Source: Tubulanus polymorphus (taxonomy: Eukaryota; Nemertea; Palaeonemertea; Tubulaniformes; Tubulanidae). From it: 64,000 nucleotides of DNA. The notes under the pieces were generated by a model that had not been told where the DNA came from, searched no databases, and was given only the letters and a program-made list of their open reading frames with translations. Positions 32,701 through 45,748 of the stretch are shown here, piece by piece (position 1 is the stretch's first letter; each line of letters begins with the position of its first letter). The position numbers and the translations under genes were made by a program. The DNA is taken from the NCBI RefSeq assembly GCF_964204645.1, contig NC_134035.1, positions 10,726,501 to 10,790,500 on the forward strand. Direction: 5' to 3'.

Positions 32701-33591
32701 AACTTCATCTTTTACCAATACTTTTGTTTCAGATCTAAGGACTTAAGTCCTTGTCAAGAATAACAACTATCCATTAACGAGGTTTTTATAAGTAAAATAT
32801 CAAGCGACGTCTCTGTGGAGATAGATCCACAGATAGATAGACTCGCAGAAATGCAGGTGGATGAAACATTAGTTCACGCAAACCGACAACACATCTTTTC
32901 AGTAGTACTTACCGAGAGAACAATAAACGACGCGTTAGTACTTAGTGATTTCATATAATCGGAGGTTCATGCACCGGGCATGGCGTACACTGATTTTTGC
33001 TAGTGCGATTCAAGACACACGGGTCTTATCTTTGATGTAAGGTGTTGCATTATACAATGACCTTCAACTTTGTTTCATCATAATTCAAGTTTACCATTTT
33101 GATAATCGACCATTCCCGCGCTCGAGGGACTTTTGCGAACGAGTCTATAAAGCCAACGGAATCTCATCTATATTGTTTAAGGTTTGCTTTGGAAGAATGG
33201 AAAAGAAGAAGCAGCCACTGGCGGACGTTGCCTTTCCGGGCCCAGGGGAGTCGAGCTCAGTTTGTACTGGTATATTCTATTTGTTGGAAGAACGGGGTCC
33301 GATGTCGAGTCTTTGTGTCGGTTGCTTCACCGAAAATCAAAAGCTTTTTATAGAAAAGGAAAGACGATATATCGTAAATCAGTCGTCAACGACATTCATT
33401 GGCAAGTTATCGTAGATATCATCTATCCGATATTTGCCGTAAGAGATACATTTCATCTAATTGTGGAATTCACCAGTTCGCCTTAGTGTGTTCGCATAAC
33501 CACCTGAGGGTCGCAATTCAATGGAGTAATAAATGTACGCTAACAAGTAAGACACTTCTTTCGAATGTAAACTGATACGTAGATGAGGTAT

Positions 33592-33951
33592 GAGGGAGGG
33601 AGGGAGGGATAGAGGGAGAGAGGGAGAGAGGGAGAGAGGGAGAGAGGGAGAGAGGGAGAGAGGGAGAGAGGGAGAGAGGGAGAGAGGGAGAGAGGGAGAG
33701 AGAGGGAGAGGGGGAGAGGGGGAGAGGGGGAGAGAGGGAGAGAGGGAGAGAGGGAGAGAGGGAGAGAGGGGGAGAGGGAGAGAGGGAGAGAGGGAGAGAG
33801 GGAGAGAGGGAGAGAGGGAGAGAGGGAGAGAGGGAGAGAGGGAGAGAGGGAGAGAGGGAGAGAGGGAGAGAGGGAGAGAGGGAGAGAGGGAGAGAGGGAG
33901 AGAGGGAGAGAGGGAGAGAGGGAGAGAGGGAGAGAGGGAGAGAGGGAGAGA
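33592..33951 (+). repeat. (GGGAGAGA)n microsatellite, about 360 bp
   Basis: Same unit as the array at 17871-18028 with a few GGGGAGAG variants. It is purine-only. The Arg-Glu-Gly frame is an artefact. Confidence 0.95.
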
Positions 33952-36300
33952 TTAGCCCTGTCTCGATGCGAGGACTCTAATTATTTAATGAGATGGACTT
34001 TATCTACTACATCTGTTATCTCCCTACCAGGTTATCTATGCGTCCTCAGCTATTATGGTTACTTTCAGATTGATGATCTGAACACATCTAGATACAGTTG
34101 GATACATCAGGTAAAGCGTATCGACTGTATCGATGCAGTTTCACTAACCGCTGATAAACATTTTGTAAATGAAACGGGCGCTATACAAACTAACAGATTT
34201 TTGATATTATCATTATTATCACTACATAAGGATCATTAGGAAACGGATACTTCCACATTTAAGATATATGTATGAAATAAAGATAACTCCACAATATTAG
34301 CGAAAAAAAGTCTGAAAATGTTACCTCGAGGTAGTAGTTTATTCGATGTTTCGACTTTATTCTAAAAGTCTAAGGACTACTGAGTAACGTAAAACAGAAA
34401 TTATGAAATATATATAATCTCCTCGTTATTACTGTGGGATCCTCTTTTAATTCGAAAAATTCCCTTTAAATGTATATCGTCACAGAGCGGTTTTACTGTC
34501 TTATTAATGGTAATATATGTATAAACATTTGATGAAATATGTAAGGTTGATTATTAAAACATTCGGTGATGATACAGAAATGGCCAGATACGAGAGCAAT
34601 AGATGCAGAATAAAATCTAATTTCCAATTTACAGGGGGATTTTGTCAAATCGCCTTTAAACAGATTGATGAGAGTTTTGTACAACGAATATGAATTGAAC
34701 AATCTACTGGGACTGAAGCGAAGACGTCATCGGTTGGTGGTGGGTGTATCTACACGCCGATAAACGCGCGGTGATGTAATCTGGTGGCTGAATTCAGTGA
34801 TAAACGCGTTTAAGCTTTAATTTCCTGTAACGTTAAAGCGATAACGATCGCGCGAACGGTTTTAAATTATAAATCATTCGATTCGATATCAACGCGTCCA
34901 ATCACATCCGGACGAAGCGGCGACGATAACGAACGCTATTTGCGCAACAAATCTGATTCCGTCGCCCTATACACTCCGGTCATGCCGTCACTATCACAAG
35001 CAACGTAATAGAGCCGAAATAGGTAGCCGTTCAAATAACCTAATAAGCATATGGTTATATGGGATGTTTATACCTGATGTGTATTAAGAGTGGTTGATCA
35101 TTTCGGCCTAATTCCCTTTTTCTTCATAGAAAAACACATTTTCGGCATCAGGGAAATTCATAGCAGTAAAATAAGTCCTTTAAAACGCCACCGTTGGGAC
35201 TGAAATAATGGCGTTATACCGAATTTGGCATTATATAGAATATATTTTCATTGAATTCGAGTAGGATTGAGCAAATTTGCGCTCCGAAAATGTTGGCGCT
35301 ACTGAGCAGCGGCCGGATGGCGTACCAACGGGCTTTGACTGTATTCAAATTCGAGTCAACTTCATCGATCCTCAATTCCATACATCATATAATTCATTGT
35401 CGATGGTATTAAGCGGTTTAAATTTGTTATCTACTTTTCAAGCCTCGATGAAAATTGAAGTTAGTTTTCAATTCGGAAATGGATTATTTTGTATCAGATC
35501 GCCTCTCGCCGACATCTAAAAGGACGCGGCGTATAACGCGTGCGTGGACCGCTGTCGGTGGTAACACTTCCAGAGCAAACAACAAATTACCACTGACTGC
35601 GTTAATATGATAAACGAAAGAAATGCCACTATACGCGCAAATGCGATTGTCAGGATCGACGGTAACCAGTTCTGTAAATATATCCACGACGAATAACGCG
35701 AACAGCGAGAGAGTCCGCGCTGGCGGGTTCATAATCAAATTATCTACACGCTCTTTGTCTCTCGTCCTTGCGCGGACTTTTTAGCTGAAACGTATAATAC
35801 GGCGTTGATAGGAACCTTGCCAGCGATGATGCCGCGGCTAGGTTTTTGCGGCCAATTAGCGTTGAAACTGCGACGCACGTTGTCTTCGAGGCGTCGACGA
35901 CGGATCGTGGTGTATTAGTCGCCGGTCCTTCCTCTCCGGCTGCTAACGGTATTTATTTCCCCTCATCGTCGGTCGCCCGTACATGATTGATTATCGCGTG
36001 TCGTCGTTCTTCGCGATCTCGTCGCGTCGAGAAAAAAAATCGCGGCGAAAAAAAAACCGAACGACAGGCTATCGGTTAATTTCCTGGCGAGATTTCGATC
36101 ACCTCCGGCAGAGAGGTGAAATATATACGCGTGGATGTCATCGGCCCCCACGCATACAATGGCTCCGCGTAGACTGATGTCGAAGGCGTCTTGGCGGTCA
36201 TTTTTAATGGAAAAATATCGATCTAAATATTGTTGATAGGACTGTAATTCTATATTCAATTCTATTTACAATAAGAAGTAGAAGGTTATAGTATTAGCGC
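33952..36300. other. Gene-poor stretch
   Basis: No supported gene. Several CG-containing patches at 34730-34990 and 35770-36180 show no exon with recognisable protein. Confidence 0.35.
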
Positions 36301-36315
36301 GACATACTCTCTGAT

Positions 36316-36786
36316 GTGGAGAATATATCGCGCATCGAATACAAAATTCTCCTGTTAACTTTTAAAATTTTGCATGACCAAGTACCAGCCTATCTTTCGT
36401 CTGTTTTAACCACTCTTACACCTTCCAGACACACGCGCTCGACCGTGGCAACTAAATTATTTGAACCGAGATACCGCCAAGAATTTTATGGCTCTCGAGC
36501 TTTTGCGGTGGTAGCCCCCCGCCTTTGGAATGCTTTGCCACAGTCGATGCGCGATTTACCTCCCCTTAATAGTTTTACCTCGCAATTGAAAACGCACCTA
36601 TTTAATTAGCACTACAAATGATTTTACTTGAAGCAACCGTTTGAAATTAAATATCTATTTTATTGGGTAATATTTTATATATCTGTCAATTGTCTTATGT
36701 TTTTGTCAATTTGTAAAGTCTGTTGAGATATTTTATGTAACGGACTGTAAATAAATATTATTATTATTATTATTATTATTAATATT
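36316..36786 (+). mobile_element. 5'-truncated LINE (CR1/L2-like): RT C-terminus and (TTA)n tail
   Basis: The frame to TAG 36607-36609 carries RIEYKILLLTFKILHDQVPA, YLSSVLT, RAFAVVAPRLWNALPQSMRD and SFTSQLKTHLF. This is the standard C-terminal tail of CR1/L2-type reverse transcriptases. About 150 bp of 3' sequence then ends in TAAATAA plus (TTA)n at 36756-36784, the usual 3' end of such elements. Only about 97 codons remain, so it is a dead-on-arrival insertion. The reading frame is intact, so it is younger than the fragment at 14.4 kb. Confidence 0.8.
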
Positions 36787-36850
36787 GATGATTCGTTTAC
36801 AACCGACTATATACAGAATTAAAAAGATTAAAAGCGTATTCCATTTACCG

Positions 36851-36935
36851 AAATCAAAGGACACAACTCTCTCTAGATGCCATCATCAGATCTAACACAT
36901 GACGATAGTCTCTGGAGAGATTCTGAAGGGTCGTG
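36851..36935 (-). repeat. Hammerhead-like repeat relative
   Basis: On the minus strand AAGACACGACCC, ATCTGATGATGGCATC and GAGAGTTGTGTCCTT follow the order of the 48380-48535 element, but GAAAC is lost. The outer arms AAGACAC and GTGTC can pair. Confidence 0.4.
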
Positions 36936-39300
36936 TCTTCTGATAAGTGGAATTCGTTTTTAAAACTTTTAGTTTCTATATACAGGGTGGTCCAAAAATG
37001 CTTCCTACCTATCAGAAACTTAGTATGGTGTGTTTTAAACTTAAGAAGTAGTAGGGAATACGAAGAAAGATTCAAAATAAAATAGAGATCACATAGAAGA
37101 TAGCTTATAACCGTAAAAATTCAGAAAACCACGGAATCAATAAGATTTCAGAAGCTTATCTTATGTTTCGGCCATTGTTGAAGTCGACCGAGAGTCTTAC
37201 GATCAATGCGTTGGAAATATCACGACACAAAAAGCAAAAAGAGTCCGATAGATTTCCTTGAGATAAACTGATAGAAACTACAGCGCGAGAAAACTGTTCG
37301 GGTCGTCTTTCTTTATGTATTGTGGGATTTTATGTGTCATCGTTACAACACGGAACCCGGACACAGCGTTTCAAGTCGTCGCCTATATAGTCAGGTTTCG
37401 TTTATTGCATATGCTGCGTATATGTTGAAGATACAGAGTGGAACGCACAAGCGATTGCAAAAAAATCGACAGTCATTAGTCAAATCTACCTACACATTTC
37501 ATAAAGAAGAAATTAATTCAACGTGAACGTGCTCGAAAGTATATACTTCCTTATAAGCTGATGGTGTTATATTCATAGATTTAATCTATTCTAATCGGAA
37601 TGTAAAATGACCACGTCGCAATCAGTCTCTCACGCCGACTGTCTGTCCCTAGATTGACTCCGTCGTTCAGAAACCTACACCGAATGGATAATCCCAGGTT
37701 CCAAGATCTCCGAACGGATTGAACGCGGCGCGCTCGTGATTATACTCATTGTTATTTCGCGTATATGAATAATTGAAATGCGGATCGTATAGGTTTCAAA
37801 TAACCGCTATCAAACGGCCATATCTGTGTGACGTATGAATGAAATAAGCAGTTATACGTATTAATTCCCATGTTAGTCATTTTGCGTTCGGGTTACGCGA
37901 CCACATTTTGGTCTCCGGAGAATCGACTAGATCAACCACTCCCACTTTGGGCAATCGAAATCCGAGACCTACATCAAAGCAATCGTTCCATCGGACTTTC
38001 GCCGCAAACAAAACTAATATCTACAATTGTCGGTGATTGATGCGCAGCGTTGGCGGATGTCCAGGTATTTCAGCGCATTTCTTCTATATATATAGCCGTT
38101 CTTTAAGTAGTTTTAATACGCAGTTACGACCGCGGGCGAAATATTATCGGATACCAAGAACGCCGACTGTAATATTAACAATGAGAATGAATTTTACTGA
38201 ATGCCGTTGCATTGTTTATATACGATTGGTTAACCCCACCCTTCCATTAACCTTGTGTAACAGCTATCAAACGTTAATATTGCGCAATCGCGGTACCACG
38301 AAATACCGCGAGATTTGCATATTAACCAGCTGACCGCAAGGATTGTCCGTTGTCGAAATAGAATAGGTTTTCACGTTACGCCCGCGTGATAAGTCATTCG
38401 GTAACGGCGTCTTAATGGCTTACGATTTACCGAGCGTCTATGCAAACTTTCGATTACGGAAGATGAATTGTTAATCGACAAAACAAATCCGAATCGTCAC
38501 CTGGAGTTCCGAGGCGATATGATTTCATCGCCAATTGCCGAGCAAACGCAGATTTAGTTAGGGCTAACGCCTGTCTGGCATCTTCGAAACTGTTAATCCC
38601 GAAACATTAGGGACTTTTCTATTGTAATTTGTTTTTTAATATCCGTTGCTTGTCAGCGTTCTGTGTCTCACGGCTCGGACGTACAAACGCTCATTTCATC
38701 GTCGGATCTACAACAACTACTGCTAAAGATTGATCGTCGCTATAATCGGTGAATCTAGCTTTATTCACGAATCGACTCGCATTAGAAAATTACATGATAA
38801 TAATTCGTGATTCATGTCTTTCGACACCTGAAAATCATGTACAATCAGATAAAAAATTATTTAATTCCGTGAAAAAAGCCGGAATTAAATCAACGCCGGT
38901 TGAAAAAACGTAACATTTAATAAGAAATCGAATTTTTATTTGATTTTATGATTTTTCAATCAGCAAGAAAATAGAAAAATTAATTATATCCCCGGGACGC
39001 TTCCGTAGGTTTCAGATAATCTTCTAGTGACCTATACGTTGTATATTTAGTATTCCTTTTCGGGGTTTCAGTTTATACAAGCCTTGCTTTTTCTGAGACC
39101 CCAGATTTATATTACAACATTTTGTATCATCTTCATTATATCACGTTGTACACTTAATTGCAATTTATTTCTAGAATGAATAAATGAATAACCGTGTTCT
39201 TGAATTCCCAATATGCCGTTGACATACGGAAGAGTTATCACGTTTAGCTTAAAGGTATATCCGCTTGGGGCTGTTTTAAACGAACGAGCAAACGTTTTTT
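36936..39300. other. Gene-poor stretch
   Basis: No supported gene. TCCCCGGGACGCTTCCGTA at 38989-39007 is the inverted end of the element family described at 18525. Confidence 0.35.
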
Positions 39301-39303
39301 GTG

Positions 39304-39433
39304 GAACGAACGAACGAACGAACGAACGAACGAACGAACGAACGAACGAACGAACGAACGAACGAACGAACGAACGAACTAACGAACGAACGAACGAACG
39401 AACGAACGAACGAACGAACGAACGAACGAACGT
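39304..39433 (+). repeat. (GAAC)n microsatellite
   Basis: About 32 tetranucleotide units with one change (GAACTAAC) near 39379. The Asn-Glu-Arg-Thr frame across it is an artefact. Confidence 0.95.
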
Positions 39434-42400
39434 TACTTCAAAGCAAGTTAATTTTCATGTAGCATCGATACAATATCAATGCATACTCTGAAACTGTGTA
39501 CTACCCTCTTTAAGATACTTAGAAATTTCATACGGACATAAAATCGTATCACATCCGCGTCAAAAGACGCCTTTATTGTAAACAGGTGATTCGTGAATGC
39601 ACTGACCACTTTACATCCTTTAGTCGGTACTTTGCGTCCGTTTAACGACCGCGGAAATTAACCGGATAATTCTGACAACGACTCTCCCCGGGAAACTGAG
39701 TGATCATTTCGGCTGAAGATGTTACGCCTCTGTTGCCTTCCCTCGACACATAAACGGTAACTTATGAATACTAATGTCTTCATGCTTTGGTTTGTTGATA
39801 ATCTCACCAGACATCCAGAGATTATCACGTCTGATTACTCGCTAAATTGTTCGTACAAAAATCACTTATTCTGCAGCTGTAGCCCGACGAATCGCTATTC
39901 TAATATTCGCAGACAAAACAATTACGGTACTTCGCCGAGAACCTTAGTCTATGACGTTACCACAGACTTAAGTTTTGGCGTACGAGCCTAGCGTATACTA
40001 ACACATGTAACTCCGCCCACCGGCAGGACTGGTTGAACAAAAGACCGTTTTTGATTTTTTTCTTTATTTTGAAACTTGTTACTTAACTAGCCATGATACT
40101 CGAATTCATCAGTACCCGAGGCTATTTCGAGTGTAGCGAAGAACGAATACACGTCACGAGCTAAAAGCGGAGACAGGCGCGGCGAACCGTTTGGTTACGG
40201 CGGTACATTAAGAAAAAAACGGCCGATATTTTTTTCTCGGTTACGTCAAAACCTGACAACCGACAGTAAGCAAATGGTCGACGCGTCGAGCGCCGAGTCA
40301 ATATCGTAGCGTCGTTTCGCTTTCAGTGTCAACTTCAACTGCAGCTTATAACTGAGTGCCGAAGCGGCGAATCGTCTGATTTTTTAACCGGCTTTCATCC
40401 CAACTCTCCAACTCTCTAACTCCCTCTCTCTCTTTCTTCGAAGTCTATACATCTTTCGAAAAAACCTCGTTAACGATTCCGATTGAACGTCGCTGGTAAA
40501 TAATTAACTCGGGTATCGTTTTATCTTTGACTATACCTCCTCTTCGACGAACTATTTGCCAGCTCATTCGAGGACACGATACGACTACGAGATCCGCTGC
40601 TTGTATATATATCCATTCAGCCCGTTCGTATTGTCGTCCGGAGTTGCTCGCTGATTTCAATCTTTTTCATCGAACGCGTTTGAAGATTATTCCTTTTTTG
40701 TTACCCTTCGATTTTGCGATGAAGTCACCACACGAAAATAGCGAATCATTGCATGAGTATATTAAGATACGAAACGATAAGTTACGAATGATCAGATTTC
40801 CAATCAAGATTCGGTGGAAAGCAAACCGTAACTTCTTGAATAAGTACTAATCTTACTCGGTGTTCTAAATCTTGAAAAAGTCTAGCAGTTTATCGGCGAA
40901 GATTACTGATATGATATATGAATGAGACTTTAAAAAGTCTAAACGATTTTTCTTTTTTTTGTCGAAGGAAATTCGACTAAATTCTGTCGAATGTAAGATA
41001 ATCTGTCTACACGATTGAAAGAGACAGGCGTCGTTTCTATCAATAATTCAGTAAGTTTACTCCGCTTGCCTCAGATCACTCGGGATTGCTGAGTTGGTGC
41101 AGGGGTCGGTCGTTATCACGGCGAATTAAGTAAAAAAATTGTGTAATATCGAACTGTGTCTATTTTGTATTTTCGATTTTCATTTTCTTTCATTCGCATC
41201 ATAACGGAGATCATTTCCGGAAATTACGATCGGATTATTTCAATTTTGTCTGGCTACAAAGGCGACTGTAATGTATTGGGAATAGATATCTTAGATGACT
41301 ACAACATTTGTTTCCATAAAACAAGTAACTGTTTATAACTCAATTGAAAAAACCGACGATTATGAAGAAATTCTTTAAGAAGGTGATTTTTACTTTAAAT
41401 TCTATGAGAATCATATTCAAAATAAGTGTCTTCTAGCCCGAGGACGCTACGGTAAAGTACTGTATAGGCTATAGGCTTATACGATAACTATCGTTTTTTA
41501 ATGAGTCAAATGCCGAATCTGATGCGTCATATTCGACAACTAACTTTCTATCAAACATCGCTGAAAGCGTTTTCGCTGCCTGCTTTATACAACGATTCCA
41601 TCTGTAATTTAATGCGCTTTTATCGATTCGCTAAATGCTTGATTAAGTGATAAATAATAAATTAAGTCGCCATTAGCTTCAGTCGAATGTAATAATTGTA
41701 GCGATACACACGGGTAATTACCACAGCGAGGTCTAGTAATCATTTCCAAACAGAGGAATTGTTTATACGCGCATCTTAATGTTGATAACTAGTTGAAAGG
41801 TATACGTATCTCGCGGGTGGCCTATCCGAAGAAGGCCTCCCATCCTCATAATACGAATACCTCGAAACCTCCCCTATTGAATACACGCATACGTGACGAT
41901 CTTTTCACTTTAAATCCATTTGAATGATAATATTTTCGAATATTCCAAATTTTTTGGTAATAAGTAGGCTTTTGCACATTAATATTCAAATGCACATTCA
42001 GCGGTTTAAGTTCGAGCCCCACAGAGTCGGTCGTGTACTTCATAAAACTAATCTAAGAAATGTGGCCGTGAATCTTTTTTAACTCCCCGGCAACTCTCAA
42101 TTCAATGAATATACCTATGCGCTATTCAAATGTAACAGTAGAATCCGCAGCAATGAAATATTAATGATCGGATTTCTGTCCACGTTTTGCAGAGCAGGCA
42201 TTGAAAAAGGACCAGAAATCTAAAACCCGGACAAGAGGATAAGCTCTCTTTCCGGCATACATAGCCGACAATTCGAACTTAAAAAGTCACAAAACTGTGG
42301 CGTTCTAAATATAATCTAGACTCTTCCAACTGCTTTCTCGGAAAACGAAACAATACGTAATTATCAAGTTCCGCGGGCCCGGATCCAAGTATGGCTCATG

Positions 42401-43764
42401 TGGCCATATTCGAAACGCACTAGTAACAGTGACGCAATTTTTCATGGGGGAAATTTGACTTTTTAGTGAAATGCGTAACAAAAATTAAAACGTTCCGAAT
42501 GTCAAATTTCACTTGCAATTAGGGGACTAGCAAGTGTTGAGTTGTTAGTAGATTCTGCTGGTTTCCCGTACGATCAAATATCGAATTTTGTAAACAAAAT
42601 GCTTTGTAGAAAATAAAGTATAGCATATAGTAACGTAAAATTTAAATTTTCACGATTAAGGAATTTCCATCAAAATGTAATAGACGATGCTGAAAAATTT
42701 ATGAATAAGAACATCGACTTCTGGGGTTACATTTTGTTATCGAATGTTTGCGTCGCTGGAGTTCAATTTTTCCGATAATAATCGGCGACCGGCAATCGCG
42801 TGAAATATGAGTCGAATTTTGATATCCTGTTTACGCATTTTGGACATCGAATGACTGCATTTTCGAGTAAATCAGTGATTTTAGAGCGCAGCGCGCGGAG
42901 TGTGTTGATGCAGTTGATATCAGCACTCGGAGTGACTAACCCCTCTCGCCTGCTGGTATAAATTCAGTCACTTGAATTGGTCCAAGATATCTTTGCTGAG
43001 CCCAGCTCTAAAGAATCCACTGCTAAAATCAATCGGTGGTATTGAGTCCATTGGTGTTTTCAAGAAAATACTTTCATTCTTAATTGAACTTGTAATGGAA
43101 CTTGCGTCAATCGAATGCTTCAATTCTTTATAATCTCATAGAGTCAGGATATATTATAGAATCATCTGTTGAAATAGGACTCCCGTAGATTTTACGTTCC
43201 TGCGGAAGTCTTACAAGGCGCTCTTGATCCGTCCCTATTAACTATTAATGGATAAAGACAATCATTTTGAGAGAAAAAAAAACATTTTCGTTGATAACTC
43301 AGAATATTTAGATGAATAATGCATGCACTACGAAACATAGTCGTTTTACTGCGGAAAGGATGAATTTCGTATCTATCACCAGTAAAAAAAAACGTCCTCG
43401 TATAGTTTTCCCTGCTTAGAGACATTTAAATCTCTAGAAAAGTATCGAATTTTGTCGAGAATTTTAAAACTAACGGACCTATAAATCGCCAGGTCGATTG
43501 CACGTTGAAGACCGATGAATATTGCAAGATGCCCGTATACGTGGTCGTCACGATTAGCGATTAACCGTTGCACCTGCTTGTTTAGAGTTCAGTCAGCGGA
43601 TTTACATCGCGGTTTTAAATCAACGATTTTCTGCGCTGGAGAAGTGACATCACTTGCGTTTTGATCGACGAGAACAAGATTATGGAGTAAACTTACTTCG
43701 TAATTTCTGAGCTTCCCGAATTCTAGAAACTTACGCCATCCTCCCCAATTATAGTCGTTTATAT
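39434..43764. other. Gene-poor stretch
   Basis: No supported gene. A TC-rich tract at 40410-40438 and scattered AT-rich segments only. Confidence 0.35.
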
Positions 43765-43871
43765 CCGGAGTCCAGTTCCACAGTTCCGAGTTAAGATTTT
43801 AACTCATCGAAAATGAACTTACTTAAACTCAGAGTTAACTCTAACTCAGAATATTGTGGAACCGGGTCCGG
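43765..43871. mobile_element. Foldback MITE, GGA(C/T)CCAGTTCCACAG family
   Basis: CCGGAGTCCAGTTCCACAG at the left and ATATTGTGGAACCGGGTCCG at the right are inverted repeats. GAGTTAAGATTTTAACTC-type palindromes fill the interior. Confidence 0.7.
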
Positions 43872-43984
43872 TTGTTCTTGGACCAATACATATCCTGTGG
43901 GGATTAAGAAATCTTTGGAAGATATTTTTTTTGGAATTCTGATGATTACACACTTCCGACACGCTCACAGAGGCTCGGAATAGT

Positions 43985-44015
43985 TCGGGTTCGAATCCCC
44001 GCGAGACCCGCGTAC
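43985..44015 (+). other. Isolated B-box-like block
   Basis: TTCGGGTTCGAATCCCCGCG matches a pol III B box with pairing flanks, like a tRNA T arm. No D or anticodon arm precedes it at the right spacing. It is probably a SINE remnant. Confidence 0.3.
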
Positions 44016-44593
44016 ATAGAAAATATCGTAAACCGCATTGAATTCGATCGATCATACGCGGTAGTTTTCCGCACAACTGAAATTTGCCGAACGACGCGAT
44101 TCTAGAAAAAAAATTGCTACGTATAATGTGAAAACGTGCCTTATCTCGTTTTCCATTGTGTTATCAATCAAAAATAAAGCGCAAATATGCGGCAATTTTC
44201 GAATCTCGAACGGTCTGAACGGCGGATGTACAGCGCGACTGCAGTTTCAGTATATCCGGAATGCGACTGACGGCTTTATGTTTATACCTTAAGATAATCG
44301 AATTGATCTGATTTCATTACGATTTATTTTTCGTATATGAAATTTTCACAGAATTAATGAATATAATGATTTAGTTTAATATAAGATGAAGGACTGCTTT
44401 GAGGTAACAGTATGAGCCTAAGTAAGCAACCCTTAGGAAATAAAGAAAATGGATATAAGGAGAATCGAATAGGAAAGGAATAAACGATATAATACGGTTT
44501 CATAATACAAAAAAAACGTATAACCTCAAACTGACATGAAATCTATGAAAATCGCCCGAAAAATCGTATTCATTTGATTAGTACAAATTTTTT

Positions 44594-44711
44594 TGGACCC
44601 AGTTCTATACAGTGTTGTGAGTTAGAGTTAACTCTGAGTTTTAAAGTGAGCTAATTTTCAATGAGTTAACTCGGAGTTGAATCTTAACTCGGAACTGTGG
44701 AACTGGATCCG
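44594..44711. mobile_element. Foldback MITE, same family
   Basis: TGGACCCAGTTCTATACAG at the left and GGAACTGTGGAACTGGATCC at the right, with GAGTTAACTCTGAGTT and GAGTTAACTCGGAGTT inside. Confidence 0.75.
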
Positions 44712-45638
44712 GGGCAGTTGAGACATGATTGAAACATCTTTTAAGCCCGACTACGTCTTAGGATATTCAAATCCGCAATTTTACAGGATATCTATGAGTA
44801 ACAATGAGTAGAGCGCAACTAGTTTCAAATCGCGTTGGAGCGTGAACGCACCAGAGAGAGAGAGAGAATGAGCAGTTTTTAATTATTTTTCGGCGACGAC
44901 ATCGAAAAGGAAACGGACCGACACGATTCTCTCGCGTCGCGTAAATTAACCGAATGTATACCGTTACTTTTTGAAACGAAACGATCGAGCCTCAAGGTGA
45001 AAGGCTTGTTTCAATTATCGGCGCGATTGTGTACTCTACTGAAAGAAATTTGCCAATTAACCCTAGCGTAGAGCGCGTCGACGAATCGTCAAATACTCAG
45101 ACGGTTAATGTCACCGGAGAAATCAAATAAAGGTTACGGCGCCAGCGTAAACGAAAAAAGGTTAACAACAAAAGCGCTACGATTTGAAGTCTTTGGACTT
45201 AGATTGCTTTGCAGCGACGGTGATATCATAGTGAATGATACCACGCGACGGCGGATCGGTGGGGGAGAAAGACTCGAGATCAGCCACATCTCATCTCTCG
45301 GAGGAGGAAGGGCAACAAGGCGTATGTTACCCGTCAACGATCAACAGTAAACGGAACGTATACGCGCCGGTATATAGTCGATCATCGGTTAGATAGCCGC
45401 GGTCTAAATTACACGGCAATCGTCAATCAAGACAAACCGAGGCTTTATTCCGGGATGTTACTGATCGAGGCTCTACGCGATTATTGCCGACCAAAACACG
45501 GCTATGATAGACAGTGTCGATAGCGAAAGCGAAAGAAAAAGAAGAGCTATTTTACCAGCAAGAACTAATATCATCGTACCTACCTACTTCGATCGGCTCA
45601 CAAAGAATCTTTTTGTTCCTTTACTCATTTGAGGCTAT
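44712..45638. other. No supported gene
   Basis: Antiparallel open frames at 45108-45350 (plus) and 45134-45337 (minus) share no family signature. A short (GA)n run lies at 44854-44868. Confidence 0.3.
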
Positions 45639-45748
45639 GGGGCCCGTTTTATAGACTGGTATTAACCTTAACCCGTGGGTTAACTTGACTGAAAATCAAT
45701 TGAGTTAGCCCCAGGTTAAAGTTGATACCAGTCTTTAAAACCGGCCCG
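45639..45748. mobile_element. Foldback MITE, GGCCCGTTTTATAGACTGGT family
   Basis: GGGCCCGTTTTATAGACTGG opens the element, and GATACCAGTCTTTAAAACCG plus GCCC closes it as an inverted repeat. Interior GGTTAACTTGACTG and TTGAGTTAGCCCC. It is a different family from the 44.6-kb copies but of the same build. Confidence 0.7.

Noticed and set aside
33590-33955. Arg-Glu-Gly-rich open frame (also 17814-18038)
   Set aside because: Translation of (GGGAGAGA)n; no start context or exon signals.
39213-39491. Asn-Glu-Arg-Thr repeat frame
   Set aside because: Translation of the (GAAC)n microsatellite.
40527-40850. 107-codon plus-strand frame
   Set aside because: No domain, no splice or start support, and it is overlapped by an antisense frame; probably chance.
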